Source: Roseomonas xinghualingensis (lineage in GTDB: Bacteria; Pseudomonadota; Alphaproteobacteria; Acetobacterales; Acetobacteraceae). Taken from it: 64,000 nucleotides of DNA. Both the position numbers and the translations under genes were made by a program. The stretch covers positions 1 to 64,000 of the forward strand of contig NZ_JAOXLP010000009.1 in NCBI RefSeq assembly GCF_025791835.1. Direction: 5' to 3'. Below are positions 36,031-44,151 of this stretch, one piece after another. The notes under the pieces were generated by a model. It was not told the origin of the DNA, ran no database searches, and saw only the letters and a program-made list of their open reading frames with translations. How positions within the stretch are numbered: position 1 is the stretch's first letter; each line of letters starts with the position of its first letter.

Positions 36031-36792
36031 GTGGCGAACAAGCTGAAGGATGCGTGGAAGGGTGGGAAGAAGACGGTGAACGGGTGGCTGGCCATCCCGA
36101 CCGCCTTTTCCTCCGAGTTGATGGCGCAGCTTGGCTTCGACAGCCTGACCGTCGACCTGCAGCACGGGGTGCAGGACTACATGTCGGCCGTGGCCTGCTT
36201 CCAGGGAATGCAGCCGCATGGGACGACGCCGCTGGCGCGGGTGCCCTGGAACGAGCCGGGGATCATCGGGAAGCTGCTGGATGCGGGCGCGCAGGGCCTG
36301 ATCTGCCCCATGGTGAACACGAAGGAGCAGGCCGAGGCCTTCGTGGCGGCCTGCCGCTATCCCCCGCTGGGCAATCGTTCCAACGGGCCGGTGCGCGCGG
36401 GGATCTATGGCGAGCCCGGGCGGTATTTCTACACGGCCAATGACGATGTGCTGTGCATCCCGATGATCGAGACGAAGGAGGCGCTGGACAATCTGGACGC
36501 CATCCTCGACGTGCCGGGCGTGGACGGGATCTATGTTGGGCCCACCGATCTCGGCATCTCCCTCGGCATCCTGCCGCCGGTGATGGACCGGGAGGAGCCG
36601 GAGATCCTGCGCATCTATGAGATGCTGGTGAAGAAATGCGATGAGCGGGGCAAGTGGATCGGCATCCATTGCACCACGGGGGCCTATGTGAAGCGCATGC
36701 ATGACATGGGCTTCACCTTTGGCACCATGGGCAGCGACGTGACGAATCTGGTGCTGGGTGTGCGGGCGCAGCTGGCTGGCTTGAAGGGGTAG
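36031..36792 (+). CDS. HpcH/HpaI family aldolase
   Basis: 253 residues. The start is probably GTG 36031, since GGAGGG is about 7 bases upstream; the ATG at 36025 is too close to it. The class II pyruvate aldolase fold shows FDSLTVDLQHGVQDY with the catalytic His, RVPWNEPGIIGKLLDAGAQG with the substrate Arg, the metal ligand Glu in MIETKEAL and Asp in GPTDLGISLG. It should split or form a 4-hydroxy-2-oxo acid to give pyruvate plus an aldehyde. It is divergent from the dehydrogenase-amidinohydrolase operon and may finish that pathway. Confidence 0.88.
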   Translation: MANKLKDAWKGGKKTVNGWLAIPTAFSSELMAQLGFDSLTVDLQHGVQDYMSAVACFQGMQPHGTTPLARVPWNEPGIIGKLLDAGAQGLICPMVNTKEQAEAFVAACRYPPLGNRSNGPVRAGIYGEPGRYFYTANDDVLCIPMIETKEALDNLDAILDVPGVDGIYVGPTDLGISLGILPPVMDREEPEILRIYEMLVKKCDERGKWIGIHCTTGAYVKRMHDMGFTFGTMGSDVTNLVLGVRAQLAGLKG

Positions 36793-36853
36793 AAGGGCGG
36801 CCCCCGGGGCGGGCGCCGGGACCGGCGTCATCCGCCCCGTGGGCTGGCCGCCT

Positions 36854-37006
36854 TCACTTGCGGCTGAAAAGCGCCAGGACGAGCACCACCAGGGCGATCA
36901 GCCCGACGGCAACCATGCCCTGGACCACGGCGAAGTTCGATGCCTCGCGCGCGACGAAAATGGCGGCGATGGAACTCGCGACAGCAAGAAGAATGCGGAT
37001 GGGCAT
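36854..37006 (-). CDS. 50-residue hydrophobic membrane protein
   Basis: A short frame starting MPIRILLAVASSIAAIFVAR and ending LALFSRK, with GGAGA 7 bases before the ATG at 37006. Two membrane helices, about residues 4-18 and 30-47, are separated by EASNFAVVQGM. The short charged ends (Arg4, Arg20, Arg-Lys at the C-terminus) suggest a hairpin with cytoplasmic ends. I do not recognise the family. The good ribosome site and consistent hydrophobic pattern make it likely to be real. It stands alone, convergent with the aldolase gene. Confidence 0.6.
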   Translation of the reverse strand: MPIRILLAVASSIAAIFVAREASNFAVVQGMVAVGLIALVVLVLALFSRK

Positions 37007-37239
37007 GGGGGTCTCTCCGCGGGAGGCTTGGCCGGCAGCGGCAGCATGCCCCTGATCCGGCCTGGGAGCATGTCATGGACCTAACGAGCGGGAGGCGGCC
37101 CTGATTTCCTGCCGCTCCGCCGAATTCGCCCTGTCACACCCAGCCCCCTCATGCCCGGCCCATTCAACCGTGGATCGGGCGCGTCCACGCATTCCACCCG
37201 ATCGTGCCGGAGCCCTGGGAAGCGGATCGGCGGATCATG

Positions 37240-37641
37240 TCATTCAGCGCTCGCCGGAACGCGGGCGATGACCTTGATCTCGAAGTCGAAGCCCGCCAGC
37301 CATGTCACGCCCACCGCTGTCCAGTTGGGATAGGGCGGGCCGCCGATCACGCTCTCGCGGACGGCCATGACCGTCTCCAGCTGCGCCTCCGGGGCGGTGT
37401 GGAAGGTGGTCACGTCCACCACGTCCCCGAAACCGCAGCCGGCGGCCTTCAGCACCGCGGCCAGATTCTCGAAGGCGAGCTGGACCTGCTTCGCGAAGTC
37501 CGGCTCGGGAGAGCCGTCCATTCTGCTGCCCACCTGGCCAGAGACGAAGAGGAGATCGCCCGAGCGGACCGCCGCCGAGTAGCGGTGCTTCTCGTAAAGG
37601 GCATGCCGGCCAGGGGGGAAGACGGCTTGGCGCTGGGTCAT
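37240..37641 (-). CDS. RidA/YjgF family protein
   Basis: 133 residues. The fold is recognised from YSAAVRSGDLLFVSGQVG near the N-terminus, QVQLAFENLAAVLKAAGCGF in the middle, the conserved VVDVTTFHT and NWTAVGVTWLAG with the region where RidA enzymes bear their active-site Arg. Here the usual C-terminal R-x-x-V-E ends as FEIKVIARVPA. RidA deaminates reactive enamine or imine intermediates from PLP enzymes, but many paralogues have other roles. It is divergent from a TetR gene across three repeated operators, so it is probably repressed by that TetR. Confidence 0.88.
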   Translation of the reverse strand: MTQRQAVFPPGRHALYEKHRYSAAVRSGDLLFVSGQVGSRMDGSPEPDFAKQVQLAFENLAAVLKAAGCGFGDVVDVTTFHTAPEAQLETVMAVRESVIGGPPYPNWTAVGVTWLAGFDFEIKVIARVPASAE

Positions 37642-37701
37642 GGAACTGGCCTCTGTTCAAGGGGCAGGCCGGGCCTGCCAATGGGGGATTACGAGGCGGG
37701 A

Positions 37702-37730
37702 TTGATATACGCCTCGTATGCGAACATATT
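37702..37730 (+). promoter_or_regulatory. Sigma70-like promoter of the tetR gene
   Basis: TTGATA at 37702-37707 and CATATT at 37725-37730 are separated by exactly 17 bases. Operator copy 1 fills the spacer, so a bound repressor would block RNA polymerase. Confidence 0.6.
37706..37720. promoter_or_regulatory. TetR operator copy 1
   Basis: TATACG-CCT-CGTATG, a 15-base inverted repeat with one mismatch in the outer base pair. It lies between the -35 and -10 elements. Confidence 0.75.
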
Positions 37731-37733
37731 TTA

Positions 37734-37748
37734 CATACGCCGCGCATG
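37734..37748. promoter_or_regulatory. TetR operator copy 2
   Basis: CATACG-CCG-CGCATG, the same 15-base palindrome with one internal mismatch. It lies just after the -10 element at the likely transcription start. Confidence 0.75.
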
Positions 37749-37756
37749 TCAATTGG

Positions 37757-37771
37757 CATACGTGGCGTATG
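37757..37771. promoter_or_regulatory. TetR operator copy 3
   Basis: CATACG-TGG-CGTATG, a perfect palindrome around a 3-base spacer, 13 bases before the ATG of the TetR gene. It starts 23 bases after copy 2, while copies 1 and 2 are 28 bases apart. Confidence 0.8.
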
Positions 37772-37784
37772 TCATGAGGGGGAG

Positions 37785-38456
37785 ATGATGGTGGCCGCAG
37801 GGCGACGCGCGATGATGATGGAGGAGACCCGGGCCAAGCTCATCCGGGCTGCCCGGAAGGCCTTCGCGGCCAAGGGCTACGCGACCGCCTCAATGGATGA
37901 GTTGACGGCCGAAGCCGGGCTGACGCGCGGCGCCCTCTATCACAACTTCGGCGACAAGAAGGGCCTGCTGCAGGCGGTGATCGACCAGATCGATGCGGAG
38001 ATGGTGGAGCGGGCACGCGCCGCGCGCGACCAGGCGGACGACCCCTGGCTCGCCTTCCTCGCCGAGTGTGTCGCCTATATCGAGATGGCGCTGGAGCCGG
38101 AGATCCAGCGCATTCTGCTCCTGGACGGTCCGGCCGTGCTCGGCGATCCATCACAATGGCCAGGCCAGAACGCCTGTCTCCGTACGACGACGCAGACGAT
38201 CCGGACGCTTATCGATGCGGGCAGGGTGCGGCCGGTGGATGCCGAGGCCGCCGCCCGGCTGGTCAACGGCGCCGCCCTGAACGCCGCGCTATGGATCGCC
38301 GCGTCCGACGATCCCCGTGCCGTTCTCGGCAGGGCCGTGGAAGCGTTCCGCTGCCTTGCGGGCGGGCTGCTCCGGCCCGGGGATGAGCCGACGATCCCCG
38401 AAAGAGACGGGGGCGGTTACCGACAAGCCGATCCTGGTGGCAAGGTCGGGCACTGA
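37785..38456 (+). CDS. TetR-family repressor
   Basis: 223 residues. The DNA-binding domain is at about 15-60: RAKLIRAARKAFAAKGYATA, SMDELTAEAGLTRGALYHNF and GDKKGLLQAVID, a classical TetR helix-turn-helix. The C-terminal domain has the hydrophobic helices expected for a dimer and ligand pocket (AFLAECVAYIEMALEPEIQR, then LLLDGPAVLG). The start is ATG 37785 or 37788, with AGGGGG just upstream; ATG 37746 lies inside operator 2 and is unlikely. It probably represses itself and the divergent ridA through the three operators. The inducer is unknown. Confidence 0.9.
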   Translation: MMVAAGRRAMMMEETRAKLIRAARKAFAAKGYATASMDELTAEAGLTRGALYHNFGDKKGLLQAVIDQIDAEMVERARAARDQADDPWLAFLAECVAYIEMALEPEIQRILLLDGPAVLGDPSQWPGQNACLRTTTQTIRTLIDAGRVRPVDAEAAARLVNGAALNAALWIAASDDPRAVLGRAVEAFRCLAGGLLRPGDEPTIPERDGGGYRQADPGGKVGH

Positions 38457-38652
38457 ATGCATCACCAATACTTGCCCTGGGCCGAGAGGCGCCAGGCATC
38501 GCCCTCCTCCGAGGGCCGTTTCCCCGGATGCGTGAATGATCGGTGGCCATTCTGCTCTCCGCAATTAGGCATCGGCCTGGTCGCAGCCGGGGAGACAGTC
38601 CGGGTAGGGTAGGGTAGTCTGTCCGGGAGCCAGGCCCGCCGCAGGACGGACC

Positions 38653-40029
38653 ATGCCATCCGGCAAGGAATCCAGGTGGATGTCGGTCATACCCGGCAAG
38701 GCAACCGGGGATCCCGCCTCCCCGTCTGTGGAGCGTGACGCATTGGCCGCCGAAAACCTGACTCTGAGGATGGGGGCGACGTCCCAGGGTGAAGTGGCGG
38801 ACGATTTACGCCGGAGACTCGCCGACGCCGAGGCGCGCTTCGCCGCCCGTGAGGATGAGCTGAAGGTCAGCGGGGACGCGTTGCGCCTGTCGCTCGCGGA
38901 GGCGCGTCTTCTGGCCGAGAGCCTGACGATAGCCAATAGAGCGCTTTCCGGCAGGAACAGCCGGCTTGAGGACAGCCTCACGGAGCGGACAGCCGAACTG
39001 GCCACAGCCAATAATGCCCGGCGCCGGGATCAGGAGCACCTGCAGCTTATCTTCGAGAGCGCGACCGAATACGCGATCTTCACCCTCGATCTGGAAGGGC
39101 GCGTCACAACCTGGAACCCCGGCGCGCAGCGCATCCTGGGCTATGAGGAAAGCGAGATTCTCGGGCGGCCCGGGGCTGTCATCTTCACGCCGGAGGAGCG
39201 CGCCGAGGGGCAGCCCGAAACCGAGATGAGCCAGGCGGTGGAGGACGGCCGCGCCAGTGCCGAGCGCTGGCACATACGGGCCGATGGCTCCCGGTTCTGG
39301 GCCGGCGGGATGATGATGCCGCTTCGGGACCGTGAGGGGCGGCTGCAAGGCTTCCTGAAGATCCTGTGCGACCACACGGAGCGCCGCCGTGATGACGAGC
39401 GCCGGTTGCTGGTGACCGACGAGTTGGCCCACCGGGTCAAGAACACGCTGGCTGCGGTGCAGTCGGTTGCAGTCCAGACGCTGCGCGAGGCGGATATATC
39501 CCCTGTCCTCCAGGCCACTCTCGTTGAGAGGCTCAAGGCATTGGGGCGCGCGCATGACATGCTGGTGCGGACGGGCTGGAAGGGAGCCCTGCTGAGCGAG
39601 GTGCTTGAGCGGACCCTTTCGCCCTATGCCGGCAATGGCGGCGCGGTGCGCTACTCGACGGAGGGTCCGTCGGTCCGGCTTTCCTCGGACACGACGGTCA
39701 TCCTCAATCTCGCCCTGCACGAGCTGGCGACGAATGCCGCCAAATACGGGGCCCTGTCGGCCCCCAGTGGTCATGTCGAGGTGGTCTGGGAAGTGGAGCA
39801 GCGGCCCGAAGAGAAGACGCCTGCCGTCGTGATTTCCTGGCGTGAGCGCGAAGGCCCGCCGGTCCGGCCGTCCGTGCGCCGCGGCTTTGGCACACGCATG
39901 CTGGAACGCGCCTTGCCGTACCAGTCCGGCGGTGAGGCCAAGCTCAGCTTCGAGCCGGAAGGGGTCGAGTGCCGCATGCGGCTGCCGATCGCGCAATCAG
40001 CACCCGAGAAGGATGGCGCTCCGTCCTAG
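38653..40029 (+). CDS. PAS sensor histidine kinase, HWE type
   Basis: 458 residues with no membrane helix, so cytosolic. Residues about 30-120 form a coiled coil (DLRRRLADAEARFAAREDEL). A PAS domain follows at about 125-245 (LIFESATEYAIFTLDLEGRV, TTWNPGAQRILGYEESEILG). The kinase core begins with the phosphoacceptor in ELAHRVKNTLAAVQSVA and continues with LALHELATNAAKYGALS and the HWE-type glycine region RRGFGTRML. This family is common in alphaproteobacteria, for example in general stress and light sensing. No response regulator is adjacent, so the output partner is unknown. Confidence 0.9.
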   Translation: MPSGKESRWMSVIPGKATGDPASPSVERDALAAENLTLRMGATSQGEVADDLRRRLADAEARFAAREDELKVSGDALRLSLAEARLLAESLTIANRALSGRNSRLEDSLTERTAELATANNARRRDQEHLQLIFESATEYAIFTLDLEGRVTTWNPGAQRILGYEESEILGRPGAVIFTPEERAEGQPETEMSQAVEDGRASAERWHIRADGSRFWAGGMMMPLRDREGRLQGFLKILCDHTERRRDDERRLLVTDELAHRVKNTLAAVQSVAVQTLREADISPVLQATLVERLKALGRAHDMLVRTGWKGALLSEVLERTLSPYAGNGGAVRYSTEGPSVRLSSDTTVILNLALHELATNAAKYGALSAPSGHVEVVWEVEQRPEEKTPAVVISWREREGPPVRPSVRRGFGTRMLERALPYQSGGEAKLSFEPEGVECRMRLPIAQSAPEKDGAPS

Positions 40030-40149
40030 GACGGACGGCCCGCATGTGCCTGCCTCGAAAGATCGGGGCCGGGCAATGCTTGTGTCCCGGAAACCGGGCT
40101 TACGGAGCAACGTCCGGGTTGGATCGAACCACGCGGTGGTGAGCGGGCC

Positions 40150-40185
40150 GGCCTGTGATCGGCGGAGATGCCGATCACACAGGCC
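40150..40185. terminator. Hairpin between convergent kinase and guanylyltransferase genes
   Basis: A 14-base arm GGCCTGTGATCGGC pairs with GCCGATCACACAGGCC across a 6-base loop, with a two-base bulge. No T run follows on either strand, so it may act as a weak bidirectional terminator. Confidence 0.45.
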
Positions 40186-40193
40186 CTGGGCCA

Positions 40194-41615
40194 TCAGGCG
40201 CGCCCGTAGGTATCCTCGAACCGGACGATGTCGTCCTCGCCGAGATAGGCGCCGGACTGCACCTCGATCAGGGTGAGGGGGATCATCCCAGGGTTCTCAA
40301 GGCGGTGGACGCAGCCCAGGGGGAGGTACACGGACTCGTTCTCGCGCAGCAGAATGCGCTCGGCATCGCGCTCGACGATGGCGGTGCCGTTCACCACCAC
40401 CCAGTGCTCGGCGCGGTGATAGTGCTTCTGCAGGGAGAGCTTCTCGCCGGGGCGGACCAGGATCTTCTTCACCTGGAAGCGGTCGCCCTGGATCAGGCCC
40501 TCGTAATGGCCCCAGGGGCGGTACATGCGGCGATGGACGGCGGCCTGCGGATGCTTGGCGGCCTTCAGCTGGTCCACCAGCTTCTTGACGTCCTGCGCGC
40601 GATCGCGGTGCAGGGCCAGCACGGCATCCTCGGTGGCCACGACCACGACGTCCTTCAGGCCGACGACGGAGGTCAGGATGCCCTCGGAGCGGACATAGCA
40701 GTTCTCGGCGTCGAGCAGCTCGACCGGGCCATGGGTGGCGTTGCCACGCTCGTCCTTGGGGGAAACCTGCCAGAGCGCGTCCCAGGAGCCGACATCCGAC
40801 CAGCCGAGATCGGCGGGGACCACGGCGGCATGGGCGGTCTTCTCCATCACGGCATAGTCGATGGAGATGGACGGGCTGTCGGCGAAGGTCTTGCCGAGGC
40901 GGACGAAGTCGAGGTCGCGGCTGGCGCCTTCGACGGAGGCGCGGACGGAGGCGACCAGCTCGGGCTGCAGGCGCTCCAGCTCGGCGAGCAGGGTGGCGGC
41001 GCGCGCGACGAACATGCCCGCGTTCCAGAGGTGGCGGCCGCCTTCGAGGAAGGACTGGGCGCGGGCGAGATCGGGCTTCTCGACGAAGGAGGCGATGGCG
41101 TAGGCGCCATCGAGTTCCGCCAGGGAGTTGCCGGTCTCCATGTAGCCGAAGCCCGTCTCCGGGAAGGTCGGCTTCATGCCGAAGGCCACGATATGGCCCG
41201 CGCGGGCGGCGGCGGCGGCACGCCCCAGGGCGGCGTGAAGGGCCGGCAGGTCCCCGATGGCGGCATCGGCGGCCATGATCCACAGCACGGCATGCGGGTC
41301 GCTCTCGGCAGCCAGCATGGCGGCGGCGGCGATGGCGGGCGCGGAGTTGCGGGCGGCGGGCTCAAGCACGATGCGGGCATCGGCGATGCCGGACTCGCGG
41401 AGCTGCTCGGCGACGAGGAAACGGTGGGCCTCAGCGCAGATGACCATGGGCGGCGCGAAGCCAGGGCCGGTGGCGCGGGTGACCGTTTCCTGCAGCATGG
41501 TATCCGGGCCGGTCAGCGGCCAGAATTGCTTGGGAAAGCCTTCGCGCGACAAGGGCCAAAGGCGGGTACCGACACCACCGGACAGGACGACGGGAACGAC
41601 ACGATCCTGGGGCAT
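40194..41615 (-). CDS. Bifunctional mannose-1-phosphate guanylyltransferase/mannose-6-phosphate isomerase
   Basis: 473 residues, the length of AlgA/XanB/ManC type II enzymes. The nucleotidyltransferase signature LSGGVGTRLWPLSREGFPKQ is at about 10-29, with FVEKPDLARAQSFL further on. The C-terminal cupin is the isomerase: RPWGHYEGLIQGDRFQVKKI, PGEKLSLQKHYHRAEHWVVV with the zinc histidines, and GCVHRLENPG. It makes GDP-mannose for exopolysaccharide or LPS. No other polysaccharide genes are near. The ATG at 41615 removes a non-conserved 17-residue extension. Confidence 0.93.
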   Translation of the reverse strand: MPQDRVVPVVLSGGVGTRLWPLSREGFPKQFWPLTGPDTMLQETVTRATGPGFAPPMVICAEAHRFLVAEQLRESGIADARIVLEPAARNSAPAIAAAAMLAAESDPHAVLWIMAADAAIGDLPALHAALGRAAAAARAGHIVAFGMKPTFPETGFGYMETGNSLAELDGAYAIASFVEKPDLARAQSFLEGGRHLWNAGMFVARAATLLAELERLQPELVASVRASVEGASRDLDFVRLGKTFADSPSISIDYAVMEKTAHAAVVPADLGWSDVGSWDALWQVSPKDERGNATHGPVELLDAENCYVRSEGILTSVVGLKDVVVVATEDAVLALHRDRAQDVKKLVDQLKAAKHPQAAVHRRMYRPWGHYEGLIQGDRFQVKKILVRPGEKLSLQKHYHRAEHWVVVNGTAIVERDAERILLRENESVYLPLGCVHRLENPGMIPLTLIEVQSGAYLGEDDIVRFEDTYGRA

Positions 41616-41665
41616 AAAGGTCTTCTCAGCAGGCTTGCATGCTTCGGGTACCGGAGAGCGGCGCA

Positions 41666-41699
41666 AAAGAAAAGCCGCCCCGGCGAGCCGGGGCGGCTT
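41666..41699 (-). terminator. Intrinsic terminator of the tctBA operon
   Basis: On the minus strand a perfect 13-bp stem with a 2-base GA/TC loop (AAGCCGCCCCGGC and its complement) is followed by TTTTCTTTT. It lies 26 bases after the tctA stop. Confidence 0.88.
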
Positions 41700-41725
41700 C
41701 TCCTGTGTTCCTTCCGGGGAAGGAA

Positions 41726-43225
41726 CTACTCGGCCAGCGCCTTGTCCTTGCCCTTGCGCAGGGCCGGCAGGAGCATGAGGCCCAGCGTGATGGCCGCGAT
41801 GGCGAGCAGCGTGGCGCTGATCGGCCGCTCGACGAAGACCACGACATCACCGCGCGAGAGCAGCATGGCGCGCCGCAGGTGCTCCTCCATCATCGGGCCG
41901 AGCACGAAGCCGATGAGAAGGGGCGCGGCTTCCATCCGCAGCTTGGCGAAGATGTAGCCGGCGATGCCGAAGAACAGGGTCTGGTAGACGTCGAAGACCG
42001 AGTTGTTCAGCGAGTACACGCCGATCGCGCAGAACACGAGGATCGCCGGGTAGAGGTACTTGTAGGGCACCTGCAGCAGCTTCACCCACATGCCGATCAT
42101 CGGCAGGTTGATGACGAGCAGCATCAGGTTGCCGACCCACATGGAGCAGATCAGGCCCCAGAACAGGTCCGGCTGAGCCTCCACCATGCGGGGGCCAGGC
42201 TGGATGCCCTGGATGATCAGCGCACCCACCATCAGCGCCATCACGGCGTTGGAGGGGATGCCCAGCGTCAGCAGCGGGATGAAGCTGGTCTGGGCCGCGG
42301 CGTTGTTCGCGGATTCCGGACCGGCCACGCCCTCGACGGCGCCGTTGCCGAACTCGTGGCGGTACTTCGAGATCTTCCGCTCCATCATGTAGGAGCCGAA
42401 GGCGGAGAGGGAGGCGCCGCCGCCGGGCAGGATGCCGAGGGCGGAGCCGATCAGCGTGCCGCGCAGCACCGACGGGATCGAGCGGCGGAACTCCTCCTTG
42501 GTCAGCATCAGGCTGCCGACCTTGCCGGACATCACGCTGCGCGCCTCGGGGCGCTCCAGGTTCAGGATGATCTCGCCGAGGCCGAAGATGCCCATGGCGA
42601 TGGAGACGAAGCCGAGGCCATCGGACAGTTCAGGCACGCCGAAGGTGAAGCGCTGCTGGCCGGTCTGCACGTCGGTGCCCACCAGGCCAAGGGCGACGCC
42701 GAGCACCACCATGGCGATGGACTTCAGGATCGAGCCCTGGGCCAACACCGCCGAGATGATCAAGCCTAGCAACATCAGTGAGAAGTAGTCCGCTGGTCCG
42801 AAGGACAGTGCCACCGAGGTCAGCATCGGGCCGGAAGCCGCGACCACCAGGGTGGCAACGGAGCCGGCGAAGAAGGAGCCGCAGGCCGCGATGGTCAGCG
42901 CGGCGCCCGCCCGGCCATTGCGGGCCATCTTGTAGCCTTCCAGCGCTGTGACGACCGAGGAGACCTCGCCCGGCAGGTTCAGCAGGATGGCCGTGGTGGA
43001 GCCGCCATACTGCGCGCCGTAGTAGATGCCGGCGAGCATGATGATGGCGGTGGTCGCCGGCTGGCCAAAGGTGATGGGCAGCAGCAGCGAGATGGTGGCG
43101 ACGGGCCCGATGCCGGGCAGCACGCCGATGGCGGTTCCGATCAGCGCGCCGAGCAGCGCGAAGAGCAGATTGTCTAAGGAGAGCGCGACGCCGAAGCCAT
43201 GCGCCAGATTTGCGATCAGATCCAT
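41726..43225 (-). CDS. tctA: Tripartite tricarboxylate transporter permease, large subunit TctA
   Basis: 499 residues and about 12 membrane helices. Family motifs include GALIGTAIGVLPGIGPVATI near residues 26-45, YYGAQYGGSTTAILLNLPGE and SALGILPGGGASLSAFGSYM, an internal duplicate of the first. The pair of GILPG loops forms the transport core. Together with TctB it imports a carboxylate bound by a Bug receptor, using a sodium or proton gradient. No receptor gene lies within this operon; four orphan receptors lie elsewhere in the window. Confidence 0.95.
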   Translation of the reverse strand: MDLIANLAHGFGVALSLDNLLFALLGALIGTAIGVLPGIGPVATISLLLPITFGQPATTAIIMLAGIYYGAQYGGSTTAILLNLPGEVSSVVTALEGYKMARNGRAGAALTIAACGSFFAGSVATLVVAASGPMLTSVALSFGPADYFSLMLLGLIISAVLAQGSILKSIAMVVLGVALGLVGTDVQTGQQRFTFGVPELSDGLGFVSIAMGIFGLGEIILNLERPEARSVMSGKVGSLMLTKEEFRRSIPSVLRGTLIGSALGILPGGGASLSAFGSYMMERKISKYRHEFGNGAVEGVAGPESANNAAAQTSFIPLLTLGIPSNAVMALMVGALIIQGIQPGPRMVEAQPDLFWGLICSMWVGNLMLLVINLPMIGMWVKLLQVPYKYLYPAILVFCAIGVYSLNNSVFDVYQTLFFGIAGYIFAKLRMEAAPLLIGFVLGPMMEEHLRRAMLLSRGDVVVFVERPISATLLAIAAITLGLMLLPALRKGKDKALAE

Positions 43226-43256
43226 GTGGGTCTTGGCCTTTCCTAAGCCCGGCGCA

Positions 43257-43874
43257 TCAGTAGCTGTTCGGCCATAGGGGCACCCGGATGTCGAGTTCGT
43301 AGATGAAGACGAACCAGCAGAGGATGCAGAGGAAGACCGTCATGCCGACGACGCTGGTCACGCGGTGATCGCGATCCGCCAGGGAGGCGATGACGCAGAG
43401 CGCGGCGATGGTCAGCATCAGCCCGAGCGGCTCGAGCAGCAGCGCGAAGATCGCGAAGGAGGCAAGCACGAGGCCGAGCGGCCGCCAGGAGGGCGAGATC
43501 GCGAGGATCAGCGTGGCGACGAAGCAGGCGATGCCGACCTGGATGTAGTTGGCGGTCAGGCCCATCCGCTCCATCACCTGCCAGATGATGATGCCGGTGG
43601 CGACGCTGATGGCCAGGGTGACGAAATCCAGCTTCGTCCACTTCTCCAGCGGGTCGGGCCCATTGGTGAGGGCAAGCAGGAAGACGATCGCGCCGAGGCC
43701 GAGCTGCAACCAGAAGACGAGCATGGGCATGTAGCCGGGGCCCATCCGGCGCGCTGTCCCCAGCGCATGCTGTTCCAGGCCGATGCCGAGGAAGCCGCCA
43801 TTGATAAAGAGGCCAATGATGGCGAGGAACATCAGAAGCCCCCCGGCCCAAAGGTCCTTCGCGTTGATCTTCAT
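43257..43874 (-). CDS. tctB: Tripartite tricarboxylate transporter small subunit TctB
   Basis: 205 residues with about five membrane segments: LWAGGLLMFLAIIGLFI at the N-terminus, MLVFWLQLGLGAIVFLLA, FVTLAISVATGIIIW, and a long C-terminal stretch ending in LCWFVFIYELDIRVPLWP. GTARRMGPGYMP after the first helix is the TctB signature. It begins the operon and is followed after 31 bases by tctA. The 277-base gap to the divergent M20 gene probably holds both promoters and contains CGCTCC-GAA-GGAGCG at 43964-43978. Confidence 0.9.
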   Translation of the reverse strand: MKINAKDLWAGGLLMFLAIIGLFINGGFLGIGLEQHALGTARRMGPGYMPMLVFWLQLGLGAIVFLLALTNGPDPLEKWTKLDFVTLAISVATGIIIWQVMERMGLTANYIQVGIACFVATLILAISPSWRPLGLVLASFAIFALLLEPLGLMLTIAALCVIASLADRDHRVTSVVGMTVFLCILCWFVFIYELDIRVPLWPNSY

Positions 43875-44151
43875 GAACTCTCCACCCCTGGTCCCTCACA
43901 AAAATGACAAAAACCGGGGACACGCTGGCCTGGGCAGGGGGTGCAAAACAATCCAGCCGCAGGCGCTCCGAAGGAGCGTCGCGGCCGGCACTTTGCGTGC
44001 CCTGTCCTCGTGCGGGACGTGCCTCCCGAAAGAGAGAGGAGGCAAACTATGGGGCGGCGCGGCGCGCCACAAGCGCGAGATTGGTCCATGGCTTGTCATG
44101 GATGCTTCTTCACCTACGATGCAGCGCAACATCGTTGCGAGAAGACGCCGC

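Noticed and set aside
38603..38617. GGGTA triple repeat upstream of the HWE kinase gene
   Set aside because: Three 5-base copies can occur by chance and no link to a promoter or structure was seen.
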